Positions 9,728 to 18,622 are shown, numbered from the stretch's first letter. The stretch is DNA of 64,000 bases from an uncultured Myxococcaceae bacterium (GCA_945952225.1 CAMFHP010000027.1:18702-82701), one strand, 5' to 3'. Numbers and translations are program-made. Notes: generated by a model from the sequence alone, not told the origin.

Positions 9728-9803
9728 TCGCGACGGCGGCTGCTTCCGGATTCCATCCGTTCGCTTCCCACGTCCCCGATCATCGTCTCCAGCGCGTGCG
9801 CGT

Positions 9804-9906
9804 GCGGTGCTCACGGCGTGCGTTCAGCGCAGCAGCGTCGAGAGCAGTGCGTGAGCGGGCGGTCCTCGCGGCGTGCGGTCAGCGCAGAAGCGTCGAGAGC
9901 AGCGCG
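9804..9906. repeat. 55-bp tandem duplication covering the 3' end of the flippase gene
   Basis: Two diverged copies of about 48 bp lie 55 bp apart (about 9804-9851 and 9859-9906). The right copy contains the last codons (Ala-Leu-Leu-Ser-Thr-Leu-Leu-Arg) and stop of the flippase. The left copy, beyond the stop, still encodes the same eight residues and a TGA in a corresponding frame, so it is a relic of a duplicated gene end. Confidence 0.7.
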
Positions 9907-11339
9907 CGCACGTCGTCGCGTGTGCGGCGTCCGTCGAGCACCGCCACCAGCAGCGCGTACGTCATGAGCGCCACCACGCCCGGGAGCCATCCGTCACGGA
10001 GCGCAGGCCACGTGCGTGCGAGGGCCCACACCGCGAGCGTTGCGCCCACTCCCGCCAGCGCAGGGCGCACGTAGGCGGGCCACAGCGGCGCGCGGAGGTG
10101 CCGTCCGGCCCACGCGACGAGCCACGCGGTGACCGCCACGGTGATCGCGCTGTGCGCCGCTGCGATGGCGCCCAGGCCCTGCGCGCGCACCCACAACACC
10201 AGCAGCCAGGTGGAGAGCGTCCACACGGCGAAGGCGCGGAGCGCGAGGCCCGCGCGTCCCTGCGCTTGCAGCAGCGTCACGAGCGGGCCCGCGACGAGGC
10301 CGCCCACCATGTTCGGAATGAGCCCCCACACCACGGGCACGCTCTCGACCCACCGCGGCGCGTAGGCCGTGCGGATCACCACCGGCGCCGCCGCGCCCAT
10401 CGTCACGAGCATCGCGATGCCGAAGAGGAGCGCCGTGCGCGTGACCGTCACCACCGCGCGGTGCAGCGCGGGATCGCCCGCCTGAAAGCGCGCGTAGGCC
10501 GGGAGCTGCACGCGGGCGAGCGCGTTCACCGCCTGCACGGGGATCTGCGCGTACTTGAGTCCGAAGTCGAAGACGCCCACGGCCTGCGGGCCGATGAGTC
10601 GACCGAGGAGCGAGGCCGAGATGTTGTCTTTGAAGAAGGCCGCGATGCCGAGCGCCTGCACGCGCAGCCCGTAGCCCAGGAGCGCGCGCAGCAGCGCCGG
10701 ACGCCACAGGAAGCGCGGCCTCCCCGGCGCCATCGCGTACGCCAGCGCGAGCTGCACGAGCACGCCCGTGAACTGCGCCGCCGCGAGCGACCACGCGCCG
10801 CCGAGCGTCGCCGCGAAGAGCACCGCCGCGAGCTGACGGGCCACCATCGCGCGGAGCTCGATGCGTCCGATGTCGCCGAAGCGCAGCGCGCGTTCGAGGC
10901 GCAGGTACGGGAGCACGCGGAGCGGTCCGGCGAGAAAGAGCGGCGCCATCACGCGCAGGACGAGCGACTCGTCGGCGGTGAGGTGGTTGTACGCGGCGAT
11001 GAAGGGCGTCGCGACGAAGAAGGCCACCGCGAGCACGACCCCGAGGCCGAACACGAAGGTGACCGTGACGTCGTACTCGTCGGCGGTGATGTCGTCGCGC
11101 TTGCGGAGCAGCGTCGCGCCGAGGCCTCCGTCGCCGAAGAGGGAGCCGAGGCCGAGAAAGAACGTGCCGATCGCGTAGACGCCGAACGCGCGCTGATCGA
11201 GGAGGCGCGCGAGCACGAGCGTCGCCACCGCCGTGATCACCGCGTTGAACACCTGAAGCGTTGCGAAGCGGGCGGTCTCGCGCGCGATGCGCTTCACGAG
11301 CGCCGCGCCGTCTCCGTGGGGCGACGGGGCTTCGCTCAT
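9879..11339 (-). CDS. Wzx-like lipid-linked polysaccharide flippase
   Basis: A 486-residue integral membrane protein of the polysaccharide transport (MATE/MVF-like) superfamily, expected to flip lipid-linked sugar repeat units across the inner membrane. About 12-14 hydrophobic helices span the length; the N-terminus carries the typical RIARETARFATLQVFNAVIT followed by LVLARLLDQRAFGVYAIG. The ATG at 11339 was chosen because it overlaps the upstream methyltransferase stop (ATGA), the coupling used throughout this operon; an open frame continuing upstream to 11609 lies inside that gene. It is last in a five-gene minus-strand operon with two methyltransferases and two glycosyltransferases, which supports a glycan-export role. 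Substrate unknown. Confidence 0.85.
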   Translation of the reverse strand: MSEAPSPHGDGAALVKRIARETARFATLQVFNAVITAVATLVLARLLDQRAFGVYAIGTFFLGLGSLFGDGGLGATLLRKRDDITADEYDVTVTFVFGLGVVLAVAFFVATPFIAAYNHLTADESLVLRVMAPLFLAGPLRVLPYLRLERALRFGDIGRIELRAMVARQLAAVLFAATLGGAWSLAAAQFTGVLVQLALAYAMAPGRPRFLWRPALLRALLGYGLRVQALGIAAFFKDNISASLLGRLIGPQAVGVFDFGLKYAQIPVQAVNALARVQLPAYARFQAGDPALHRAVVTVTRTALLFGIAMLVTMGAAAPVVIRTAYAPRWVESVPVVWGLIPNMVGGLVAGPLVTLLQAQGRAGLALRAFAVWTLSTWLLVLWVRAQGLGAIAAAHSAITVAVTAWLVAWAGRHLRAPLWPAYVRPALAGVGATLAVWALARTWPALRDGWLPGVVALMTYALLVAVLDGRRTRDDVRALLSTLLR

Positions 11340-12007
11340 GCGGGGCGGCGGGCGTGCACGAGCCAGTTCATCACGAGGGCCTCGCGCGCCGTGCCGTCGA
11401 GCGCGCGCGCCGTGAGGTTCACCAGCGGAATGAGCTGACGTCCGGGCCACGAGCGGTTGAGCTCCAGACACGCCATCTGGCCCAGCGTCGACCACAGGCC
11501 GCCGAGGGGAACGACCTCGACGCGTTCGAGGCCCACCGCGCGCAGCGACGCTTCGAGTCCGTAGCGCGTGAAGCGCCAGTGGTCGTGGGGAACCTCGTGG
11601 TCGGGCCATACGCCCGGCACCGTGATCACCACCTCACCGCCGGGCCTCACGACACGTGCGATTTCGCGGAGGCACTCCACCGGACGCTCCACGTGTTCGA
11701 GCACCTGGAACGACACCGCCGCGTCGAAGCTCGCGTCGTCGAAGGGCAGCGCGTGTGCGTCGCCCACCACGTCGGGCGCGCTGTTCGGCCCCTCGCGGTC
11801 GAGGCCCACGTAGTCCGTCACGGCCTCGGAGAAGAGCGCGCGGTACGGCTTCGTTCCGCAGCCCACATCGAGCACGCGACCGCGCAGCGTGGGGAGCACG
11901 CGGGTGAGGTGCTTCCACATCGGCGCGAGGTGCAGGTGCAGCGGCTGGTGCCACGTCGCCGGATGGGGCCGGTAGGGCACGGGGTTGGGCGCGTACCAGA
12001 GCGTCAT
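11336..12007 (-). CDS. Class I SAM-dependent methyltransferase
   Basis: A 223-residue methyltransferase with the Methyltransf_11 layout. Motif I is GRVLDVGCGTKPY (about residue 45), the acidic residue at the end of strand 2 is in YVGLDREG, and FDAAVSFQVLEHVERP and VVRPGGEVVITVPG mark strands 4 and 5. It probably methylates a sugar or sugar lipid, inferred from its place between a glycosyltransferase and a flippase; the acceptor cannot be read from sequence. It is coupled at both ends by 4-bp ATGA overlaps (12004-12007 and 11336-11339), so the operon is probably translated as a unit. Confidence 0.85.
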   Translation of the reverse strand: MTLWYAPNPVPYRPHPATWHQPLHLHLAPMWKHLTRVLPTLRGRVLDVGCGTKPYRALFSEAVTDYVGLDREGPNSAPDVVGDAHALPFDDASFDAAVSFQVLEHVERPVECLREIARVVRPGGEVVITVPGVWPDHEVPHDHWRFTRYGLEASLRAVGLERVEVVPLGGLWSTLGQMACLELNRSWPGRQLIPLVNLTARALDGTAREALVMNWLVHARRPA

Positions 12008-13050
12008 GCGAGCAGCTCGCGATACAACGCTTCGTATCCGAGGTACATCGCGCGGCGCGGATTTTCACCGAGCACCGCGCGCTGCGACGCGCGCATCGAC
12101 GCGCGCAACCCGCCGTCGGTGAACCACCGCACGAGCGTCGACGCCCACGCCTCGGGCTCGCCGCGAAGGATGCATCCGGGCACGTCGGCGTAGAGCTCCT
12201 CGTGCGGCGCGATCGACGACACGAGCGCGGCCACACCGGCCTCCGCCGCTTCGAGGGGAACGAGCGGCATGCCCTCGTAGCGGCTCGGGGAGAGCACGAG
12301 GTCGGCGTCGACGAATCCATCGACCGCGGGTCGCGCACCCACGAATGCCACGCGCTCGGCGAGGCCCAACGCGCGGGCCTGTTCGACGAGGGACGCGCGT
12401 TCGCGTCCTTCGCCGATGACCTTCCACTCCCAGTCGAGCGCGCGCACGTCGGGATGCGCGAGCGCGCGGAGCATGAGGTCGAAGCCCTTCTGTCGATCGA
12501 GGCGACCCACGGAGAGCACGCGCAGCGCGCCGGGCTTCCACGGCAGCGGCGCGGGCTTCGTCGACACCGCGGGCGGCGCGTTGCGCACCACCGACACGTG
12601 CGTGCCGAGCACCGACGTCAGCGTGCGCGCATCGGCCTGCGAGAGCGCCACCCAGCGCACGTCGCGACGCAGCGTCGCCACCGCGCGGAGCATGGCCTTC
12701 GAGGGAATGCGCGTGACCCGATCGCGGGGCCAGTGACCCTCCATCGGCAGGAGCTGGAAGGTCACCACGAGCGGCCTTCCACGGGCCACGAGGAGCGCCG
12801 GGCCGATGCGGTCGGGCCATGGCAGATGCGCGTGCACGATCGACTCGTCGCAGCGCGTGGAGAGGGCCCAGCGCGTCCACGGAACCTCGCGGGGCACGGC
12901 GGCGTTCCACTGCTCGTGACGGTCGAAGGGCAGCGCGAGACGCGTGCGCCAGCCGTTCTGCTCACACTCCGCGCGGAGCGTGTCGGCCATGCGTTCGGCG
13001 CCTCCCCACGCGGCCGAGGGAGAGAGCATCAGCACGCTGCGGTCGGTCAT
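12004..13050 (-). CDS. Family 4-type (GT-B) glycosyltransferase
   Basis: A 348-residue GT-B fold glycosyltransferase. The N-terminal acceptor domain begins VLMLSPSAAWGGAERMADTL, a typical Gly-Gly-x-Glu motif. The donor domain has VGRLDRQKGFDLMLRAL and the nucleotide-sugar binding region SPSRYEGMPLVPLEAAEAGV with the conserved E-x7-E pattern. It probably adds a sugar to a lipid-linked glycan on the cytoplasmic face. ATGA overlaps tie it to the methyltransferase genes on either side (13047-13050 upstream, 12004-12007 downstream). Donor and acceptor sugars are not predictable. Confidence 0.87.
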   Translation of the reverse strand: MTDRSVLMLSPSAAWGGAERMADTLRAECEQNGWRTRLALPFDRHEQWNAAVPREVPWTRWALSTRCDESIVHAHLPWPDRIGPALLVARGRPLVVTFQLLPMEGHWPRDRVTRIPSKAMLRAVATLRRDVRWVALSQADARTLTSVLGTHVSVVRNAPPAVSTKPAPLPWKPGALRVLSVGRLDRQKGFDLMLRALAHPDVRALDWEWKVIGEGRERASLVEQARALGLAERVAFVGARPAVDGFVDADLVLSPSRYEGMPLVPLEAAEAGVAALVSSIAPHEELYADVPGCILRGEPEAWASTLVRWFTDGGLRASMRASQRAVLGENPRRAMYLGYEALYRELLA

Positions 13051-13910
13051 CGTTCGTCGTTCGCTTTCGCGTAGAAGGCCACCGAGTCGACGGTGAGCGA
13101 GGGAGCCACCGCCCGCGCGAGGCGATGTGCGGCGCCGTCGATCGCACGCAGCGCACGGGTGAGGGGCGCGCGCGAGGTGCCTTCGAGGTCGACCCAGCGC
13201 GCATCACGCGACCACGCCACGTCTTCGCGCAACACTGTCGCGCCCGCGCCCGCTCGCAACAGCGCGCGCATCGAGGCGCACGAGAAGAACCAGAGGTGCT
13301 CCGGGGGCTTGTACTGATCCCACGTCGCCGGTGCGAGGCGCGTGTTCACGTTGCCGATCACGGGCACCACCACCGCGAAGACCGCGTCGGGCTTCGCCAT
13401 CGCGCGCAACGCACGGAGCGTCGCGAGGGGATCGGGCAGGTGTTCGAGCACGTCCCACGCGGTGATGACGTCGAAGGGCCCGTGCGCGCGCGCCGCGTCG
13501 AGGTCGCCCATGAGCCACGGACGCGCTGCTTCCGACCACGCCCGCTGCGCTTCGGGAGAGGGCTCGACACCGAAGGCCTCGTAGCCCCGCGCCCGCGCGT
13601 CTTCGACGAAGAAGCCCGCGGCGCATCCCACATCGAGGAGCCGCGCGCCCCGACACCCCAGCGCGTCGAGCGCGTCGAGGCGCACGGTCGATTTGCGCGT
13701 CGCCTGCGCGCGCTCACGGCCGAAGTAGTCGCGGTAGCCGTGTCCATCGCCGGAGAAGTATCCGTCGGCGTACACCGCTTCGACGGCCTCGGGCGGCGGC
13801 GTGGGCCACACGAACTCCAGGTCGCACGCCGCGCATCGGTGGATCGCGTAGACGCCCTTCGTGAAGCGCACGGGGCACGCTCGCGCGCAGAGCAGACAGC
13901 GCGCGCTCAA
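13047..13910 (-). CDS. SAM methyltransferase with N-terminal zinc-ribbon-like motif
   Basis: A 287-residue protein of the Methyltransf_23 type. The N-terminus has two Cys pairs (CLLC at residues 5-8 and CAAC about 20 residues later), the arrangement of a small treble-clef or zinc ribbon common in sugar methyltransferases of this class. Motif I is RLLDVGCAAGFFVEDA, and WDVLEHLPDP marks the strand-4 region. The likely start is TTG at 13910, which overlaps the upstream glycosyltransferase stop as TTGA, the same 4-bp coupling as the ATGA junctions in this operon; no ATG lies nearby in a sensible place. It probably methylates a nucleotide sugar or glycan, from context. Confidence 0.82.
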   Translation of the reverse strand: MSARCLLCARACPVRFTKGVYAIHRCAACDLEFVWPTPPPEAVEAVYADGYFSGDGHGYRDYFGRERAQATRKSTVRLDALDALGCRGARLLDVGCAAGFFVEDARARGYEAFGVEPSPEAQRAWSEAARPWLMGDLDAARAHGPFDVITAWDVLEHLPDPLATLRALRAMAKPDAVFAVVVPVIGNVNTRLAPATWDQYKPPEHLWFFSCASMRALLRAGAGATVLREDVAWSRDARWVDLEGTSRAPLTRALRAIDGAAHRLARAVAPSLTVDSVAFYAKANDER

Positions 13911-15085
13911 CGTCCGCTCCCGCGTTCGACGGCGTCGAGCACGGCGCGGGCGAAGCGTGCGCCGAGGGCCGTCCAGTCGAGCGTCTCGGCGAGGGCGCGG
14001 GCGGCGCGCGCGCGTCGGTCGGCGGCCTCTCGGTCGCGCCACAGGTCACACACCGCATCGGCGGCGGCGTCGCTCGTCTCGGCGAAGCGTGCGTGCTCGC
14101 CGTCGCGCAGCGCGAAGCCGCGCGCCCCCGTCGCCGTGGTCACGAGGGGAACGCCCGCGGCCATCGCTTCGGGCACCTTGAGGCTCGATCCTGCGCCCTC
14201 GGTGAGCAGGTTCACGTAGGCGCCCGCGCGGGCGAGAGAGGGCGCGGTGTCGTCGACGGTGCCCGTGACCTCGACGTGCGGCGACGCGAGCGCGCGGACC
14301 TCGGCGGAGGGCGCGCGTCCGCACACGATGAGCCGCGCGTCGGGGTGCGTGCGCTGCACCCGCGGCAGCACCTCACGCGCGAGTCGCACCGCACACCGCA
14401 CGTTGGGCGGATGCGCCATGGAGCCCACGAAGAGCAGCGAGCGCTCGGGGCGCTGCGAGGGCGCGACGAAGGCGAGCTCATCGCACGCGACGCCATTGGC
14501 GATGACCTCGACGGGCCCGCGACGGTGCGCGCGAACGTGCGCGGCGTCGTCGTCGGTGACGGCGGTGACGAGGTCGGCGCGCTGCCACACGCGGCGCTCC
14601 CACGCGACGAGTCGAAGCGCTTCGGCGCGTGCGTTCGGCGTCACGGCGCGCGCGTACCGGCTCTCGATGTTGTGCTCATCGACGACGAGCGGTACGCCCC
14701 GCACGCCCATCGGAACGAGCGCGCCGTACGAGTGACACGCGATGAGGGCGCTGTAGGGACGCACGGCGTGGCGTTGTTCGAACGCGCGACGGAGGCTGCG
14801 CGGTGCGGCTTCGCGCGCGCGTCGGCTCGTGAGGCCCGCGATGCCGAGGTAGGGCCCGCGGAGACGGAGTTCGCGCGTGGCGTAGAGCGAGAGCGCGCTC
14901 GACACGTCGCCCGATGCGGGCGCGAGCTCGACGGGCCAGCAGCGCGCGTAGAGATCGACGTCGCCGTGCAGGGAGAGCGCGCGTGCGAGGCGGTGGATGC
15001 GGATGCGTCCGCCGGTGTTCGCGGGCGCCGGGAGATACGGCGCGAACAGCGCGAAGCGCCGCGCGGCGTGGAGGGCTGGACCCAT
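13907..15085 (-). CDS. Family 4-type glycosyltransferase, first gene of the glycan operon
   Basis: A 392-residue GT-B glycosyltransferase. The N-terminal domain starts with LFAPYLPAPANTGGRIRIHRLARAL (shown here only as landmark residues 12-36) with the Gly-Gly-x-Arg motif of family 4 enzymes. The donor domain has LLFVGSMAHPPN, VTGTVDD and a degenerate nucleotide-binding region AGSSLKVPEAMAAGVPLV. This resembles enzymes annotated as sugar transferases of PEP-CTERM/exopolysaccharide systems, but that is only similarity of pattern. It is the promoter-proximal gene of the operon running to 9879 and is divergent from erpA, whose start lies 86 bp away. Confidence 0.85.
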   Translation of the reverse strand: MGPALHAARRFALFAPYLPAPANTGGRIRIHRLARALSLHGDVDLYARCWPVELAPASGDVSSALSLYATRELRLRGPYLGIAGLTSRRAREAAPRSLRRAFEQRHAVRPYSALIACHSYGALVPMGVRGVPLVVDEHNIESRYARAVTPNARAEALRLVAWERRVWQRADLVTAVTDDDAAHVRAHRRGPVEVIANGVACDELAFVAPSQRPERSLLFVGSMAHPPNVRCAVRLAREVLPRVQRTHPDARLIVCGRAPSAEVRALASPHVEVTGTVDDTAPSLARAGAYVNLLTEGAGSSLKVPEAMAAGVPLVTTATGARGFALRDGEHARFAETSDAAADAVCDLWRDREAADRRARAARALAETLDWTALGARFARAVLDAVERGSGR

Positions 15086-15171
15086 CGGAAGGTGTGCGTT
15101 ACATACCGAAGGTCACATCAATTTCCACGGCGAGAGCGCACGCTCCTTCGCCGATTCAGGAGGACGAAACC

Positions 15172-15495
15172 ATGGTGTCGCTCACCGAGAAGGCGGCCGA
15201 GAAGGTCAGGGAGATCGCGTCGGCCGAGGGCCTCGAAGGTCAGGGGCTCCGGCTCCAGGTGAAGGGCGGCGGCTGCTCGGGGTTCCAGTACGACCTGTAC
15301 TTCGACGAGAAGGCCACCGACATGGACCAGATCGTCGACTCGCACGGCATCCAGCTCTTCGTCGATCCGCTCTCGATCCAGTACCTCGAAGGCACGCAGA
15401 TCGACTACGTCGAGGGCCTCCACGGCGCGGGCTTCAAGTTCGAGAACCCGAACGTGAAGGGCACCTGCGGCTGCGGCAGCTCGTTCAGCGCCTGA
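15172..15495 (+). CDS. erpA: Iron-sulfur cluster insertion protein, ErpA/IscA type
   Basis: A 107-residue A-type carrier that delivers Fe-S clusters to apoproteins. The three ligand cysteines are all present: one in KGGGCSGFQY and two in the C-terminal GTCGCGSSF. The start ATG at 15172 has a good CAGGAGGA ribosome-binding site 8 bp upstream. It is a single-gene unit divergent from the glycan operon, with a TTACAT box at 15099 that may be part of its promoter, and it ends in a clear hairpin. No isc or suf genes are adjacent. ErpA, IscA and SufA cannot be separated on sequence alone; erpA is the best guess for a stand-alone copy. Confidence 0.9.
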   Translation: MVSLTEKAAEKVREIASAEGLEGQGLRLQVKGGGCSGFQYDLYFDEKATDMDQIVDSHGIQLFVDPLSIQYLEGTQIDYVEGLHGAGFKFENPNVKGTCGCGSSFSA

Positions 15496-15525
15496 CCGCC
15501 TCCGCGCGTCGCACCGCGCACGCCA

Positions 15526-15569
15526 CGACGCCCGCGCGTCCCGTTCCCGGGATCCGCGGGCGTCGCCGT
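15526..15569. terminator. Intrinsic terminator between erpA and the convergent deacetylase gene
   Basis: An 11-bp perfect stem (CGACGCCCGCG at 15526 with CGCGGGCGTCG at 15555) is followed by ccgtttcg on the plus strand. It lies 30 bp after the erpA stop and just beyond the stop of the minus-strand deacetylase, so it could serve both genes. Confidence 0.7.
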
Positions 15570-15582
15570 TTCGAATCCCCGC

Positions 15583-16521
15583 TCAGCCCCGACGTTCGCG
15601 CGCGAAGGCCTGCGCGGCCTCGTGCATCGTCACGAACTCGTAGCCCCGCGCCTTGAGGTCGCCCACCACCGCGCGCAGCGTGTCGAGCTTCTGCGCCACG
15701 GGCACGCGCACATCGAGCTGGTGCGGCCGCAGCGCGTCGAGGCCGTCGTCGGCGTCGAGCAGGTCGATGCCGTGCAGCTCCAGGTTCACGAGCGGACGCC
15801 CTGCGATCTGCGCCGTGAGCAGGCCCACGCGCGACGGTCCCGCGGCCATCACCGTGGTGCCGATGTACGGGAGCCGCGCGATGCGGGTGACGCCGATGGG
15901 CAGCTCGATCATGCCGCCGTCGTGCGCGGCCTCGCGCCAGTACGGGCGGCCCGCGATGTACGGGTCCGCGGGCGCGGCGAGCACCGTGGGCGCGTCGACG
16001 ATGGAGTGAGAGCGGCGCCCCGCGAGAGAGATGAGCCCGATCTTCGTGGCCTTCGCCGACCAGTAGAGCGGGCACGGGAACACCGAGCTGTCGTAGAAGA
16101 CGCCGAGCTCGGAGAGCGCGTCGAAGACCCGGTCGTTGACGGTGTAGCCCGGCGCGCGAAAGCCCGTGGGCGCGAAGCCCTGCACCGCGGTCACCGCCTC
16201 GATGCCGCCCTGCACCTCGGCGCGGATCGCGTCGCGGTCGAGGCGCGAGAACTCGTAGCGGTGATTCTGCGTGTGGTTCGCGAGTTCGTGGCCCGCTTCG
16301 AAGAGCGCACGCGCGCCGTCGCGGGCGACGCCGTGGGCCATGTCGCGGCCGATGACGAAGAACGTGCACGGCACGCCGAGCTCGCGGAGCACGTCGAGGT
16401 AGCGCGGCACCGCGCGGGCGTACACGGCGTGGGCGCTCCCGTCGGTGGGCATCGGGAGGCCGTGGATGGCGTGGTAACAGGGGATCTCGTCGAGGTCGAC
16501 GGAGAGGGCGCAGAGCTTCAT
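15583..16521 (-). CDS. NodB-type polysaccharide deacetylase
   Basis: A 312-residue protein of the NodB carbohydrate esterase 4 superfamily, which removes acetyl groups from amino sugars. Motif 1 is SVDLDEIP near the N-terminus, the metal-binding His pair is in HELANHTQNHRYEF (about residue 80-93), and motif 3 is GFRAPGYTVNDRVFDAL. A late LELHGIDLLD supplies the C-terminal catalytic His. No signal peptide is visible, so it may act on a cytoplasmic lipid-linked precursor, as do some deacetylases in glycan clusters. It is a single gene on the minus strand between erpA and dksA. Confidence 0.85.
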   Translation of the reverse strand: MKLCALSVDLDEIPCYHAIHGLPMPTDGSAHAVYARAVPRYLDVLRELGVPCTFFVIGRDMAHGVARDGARALFEAGHELANHTQNHRYEFSRLDRDAIRAEVQGGIEAVTAVQGFAPTGFRAPGYTVNDRVFDALSELGVFYDSSVFPCPLYWSAKATKIGLISLAGRRSHSIVDAPTVLAAPADPYIAGRPYWREAAHDGGMIELPIGVTRIARLPYIGTTVMAAGPSRVGLLTAQIAGRPLVNLELHGIDLLDADDGLDALRPHQLDVRVPVAQKLDTLRAVVGDLKARGYEFVTMHEAAQAFARERRG

Positions 16522-16563
16522 GCGGGCGCCGTGGTGTACCGCGGGCGGTGCGTCTGTCGCGCG

Positions 16564-16600
16564 AAAACGACGACGCCGCGGTCGGGGGGCCGATCGCGGC
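16564..16600 (-). terminator. Terminator downstream of dksA
   Basis: On the minus strand a GCCGCGATCGG/CCGACCGCGGC hairpin (one mismatch, short C-rich loop) is followed by CGTCGTCGTTTTCG. It lies about 65 bp after the dksA stop and upstream of the deacetylase start at 16521. The T-run is displaced a few bases from the stem, so efficiency is uncertain. Confidence 0.5.
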
Positions 16601-16665
16601 GGTCGCAGGCGTGGGCGGGTGTCGGGAGGGCTACGCGGTCGACGCGGTCGGGGCGTCGCGCGGGA

Positions 16666-17034
16666 TCAGCCGAAGGCGCGCTCGGCGCGCTCTTGCTCTT
16701 CTTTGCACTTGATGCAGAGGTTGGTCTCGGGGCGCGCTTCGAGGCGCTTCAGCGAGATGTCTTCCTCGCACTCGTCGCACTTGCCGTAGGTGCCGTTCGC
16801 GATCTTCTCGAGCGCCTGGTCGATCTTGTCGAGCAGGAACTTCTCGCGCCCGCGGAGGCGGAACGTGAACGACTGGATGTACTCGCTCGACGCGAGATCC
16901 ATCTCGTCGGGCAGGTCATCGGCGTCGAGGGTCATCTCGTCCGCGAGGGTCGCCTGGGCGTTCTTGATGATCTGCGCCTTCTTCTCTTCGAGGACCTCGC
17001 GGAGGGCCGTGAGATTGGTCTTCGTGAGCGCCAT
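16666..17034 (-). CDS. dksA: DksA/TraR-family RNA polymerase regulator
   Basis: A 122-residue DksA-type protein that enters the RNA polymerase secondary channel and, with ppGpp, reprograms transcription under starvation. It has an N-terminal coiled coil whose tip carries DEMDLASSE, matching the functional D-x-x-D-x-A motif, and a C-terminal four-Cys zinc finger (CDEC and CIKC). The ATG at 17034 gives the normal length and starts MALTKTNLTALREVLEEKK; the open frame upstream of it has no support. It is shorter than Escherichia coli DksA (151) but typical of deltaproteobacterial and myxobacterial members, which are also called DksA/TraR C4-type regulators. Confidence 0.92.
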   Translation of the reverse strand: MALTKTNLTALREVLEEKKAQIIKNAQATLADEMTLDADDLPDEMDLASSEYIQSFTFRLRGREKFLLDKIDQALEKIANGTYGKCDECEEDISLKRLEARPETNLCIKCKEEQERAERAFG

Positions 17035-17146
17035 GAGGGGTGCCGCTGTCCTTTCCCCGCCGATCGGGAGGGCCGACGATGCTAGGGGAGAAATCGCCGG
17101 AGTCAAGCGATCGATTGCGAGGAGGGCCGTGTGCGAGGTCGCGAGA

Positions 17147-18622
17147 TCAGCCCGCGGTGGCTTCCGCCGAAGGCGGGCGGAGCGCGGCGTCGTCCATGAG
17201 GTCGTTCCACGTGGGCTGCTTGCGCCCGTGGCGATTGACCACCGCCGGAGGACGGAGCCGACCGAGGCCGTACACGAGTCCGTTGATCGCCATCCAGCGC
17301 GCGGCGTGGCGCGCATCGAGCCACGGATCGTGGGCGTCGGTGCGTCCGCGGAGCGTCGCGTCGGCGTGGCGGCGCGCGGCCTCGAAGGCCATGAAGAAGC
17401 GATCGACGTTGCGCTCCGGCGAGCAGCGCTCGCGGGCGTGACGTTCCGCGGCGACGCCCAGCGCATGACGACGACGGGGGTTGCGCAGCAGCGAGACCGC
17501 CGCGCGCCCGAAGCGCCAGTCGGCGGCGTCGACGTCGCCCGTGGGCTCCACGAGAAGTCCCGTGACGTCGTGCTCGATCTGCTGCGACACGCCCATGCCG
17601 TCGGCGAAGGCGAGCGCGGGGAGGCCGCACCACAGGGCCTCGCTCACCACCTGGCCGTAGGTCTCCGACAGCGACGCGTACACGAACGCGTCGGCGTGAC
17701 GGTAGAACGTGGGCATCTGCGTGACGGGGAACTCGCCGGGGAACCAGCACCGGTCGGCCACGCCGAGCTCGGCCGCGTAGCGCTTGAAGAGGTCGTGGTC
17801 GGGGCCGTCGCCCACGAGCGTGAGCGAGGCCTCGGGCACCGACGGCGCGATCCAGCGCGCGAAGATGCGGAGCAGTCGCTCGACCTCCTTCTCGCGCGTG
17901 TGGCGGCACACCACGAGGAGGCGCGCGCCGCGCTTCATGTGCTTCGGAAACGGATCGGGGCCCGGCGCGGCGTCGAAGATGCGCGGCTCGACGTTGCGCG
18001 GAATCACATGGATGGGCGCGCGCACGCCGCGGTCGCGCCAGTACTGCTCCAGGCCGCGGCACAGCACGATGAGCCCGTCGCTCTCGTTGTAGACGTCGGC
18101 CGACGTGCCCTCGGCGATCTTGAGAAAGGTCTTCTGAAAGACCTTGTGCGCGAGCTCGCTGTCGATGAGCGACTCGGGCATCACCACGGGGTACACGCTC
18201 GGCACGTGCACCGTGTTGACGCACACGAGGGGGATACCCTTCGCGCGACGGAGCCAGAGACCGAGCTCCATGAGCTCGCTCGCGGTCTGACCGAGCACCA
18301 CGTCGAAGTCCCAGTCGCGGGCCTGCTCGAAGATGTTTTCGAGCGGCAGCGGGATCCACACGCCGGGGTGGTTGTGCATCGGCACGCTGGGCAGACACAC
18401 GTGGCGCGCGGGGAGATCTTCGGGCCGCGCCGCGGGGTCGCGCGGGCCGATGATGGTCACCTCGCAGCCGCGCTTGAGGAGCTCACGGTAGAGAAACTGC
18501 GTCGCGAAGGTGGCTCCGTTCGCATACGGGAGCCGCACGTAGTCGCTCAGGATCGCCACCTTGCGGGGCCAGGTGTCGCCGTTGGCCTTGCGGGTCCTCG
18601 TGCCGTGCGTGCCGTTGATCAT
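17147..18622 (-). CDS. GT-B family 4-type glycosyltransferase, 491 aa
   Basis: A long GT-B glycosyltransferase. The N-terminal domain has KVAILSDYVRLPYANGATFATQ-type sequence (residues 21-42) for acceptor binding. The donor domain starts with LLVVCRHTREKEVERLLRIF and has TLVGDGPDHDLF and YASLSETYGQVVSEALWCGLP with the conserved E-x7-E. A C-terminal tail of about 90 residues after the GT domain is extra and of unknown role. It is divergent from the next glycosyltransferase at 18671, with only 48 bp between the two start codons, so the two promoters must overlap and are probably co-regulated. It likely acts on a surface or lipid-linked glycan. Confidence 0.87.
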   Translation of the reverse strand: MINGTHGTRTRKANGDTWPRKVAILSDYVRLPYANGATFATQFLYRELLKRGCEVTIIGPRDPAARPEDLPARHVCLPSVPMHNHPGVWIPLPLENIFEQARDWDFDVVLGQTASELMELGLWLRRAKGIPLVCVNTVHVPSVYPVVMPESLIDSELAHKVFQKTFLKIAEGTSADVYNESDGLIVLCRGLEQYWRDRGVRAPIHVIPRNVEPRIFDAAPGPDPFPKHMKRGARLLVVCRHTREKEVERLLRIFARWIAPSVPEASLTLVGDGPDHDLFKRYAAELGVADRCWFPGEFPVTQMPTFYRHADAFVYASLSETYGQVVSEALWCGLPALAFADGMGVSQQIEHDVTGLLVEPTGDVDAADWRFGRAAVSLLRNPRRRHALGVAAERHARERCSPERNVDRFFMAFEAARRHADATLRGRTDAHDPWLDARHAARWMAINGLVYGLGRLRPPAVVNRHGRKQPTWNDLMDDAALRPPSAEATAG

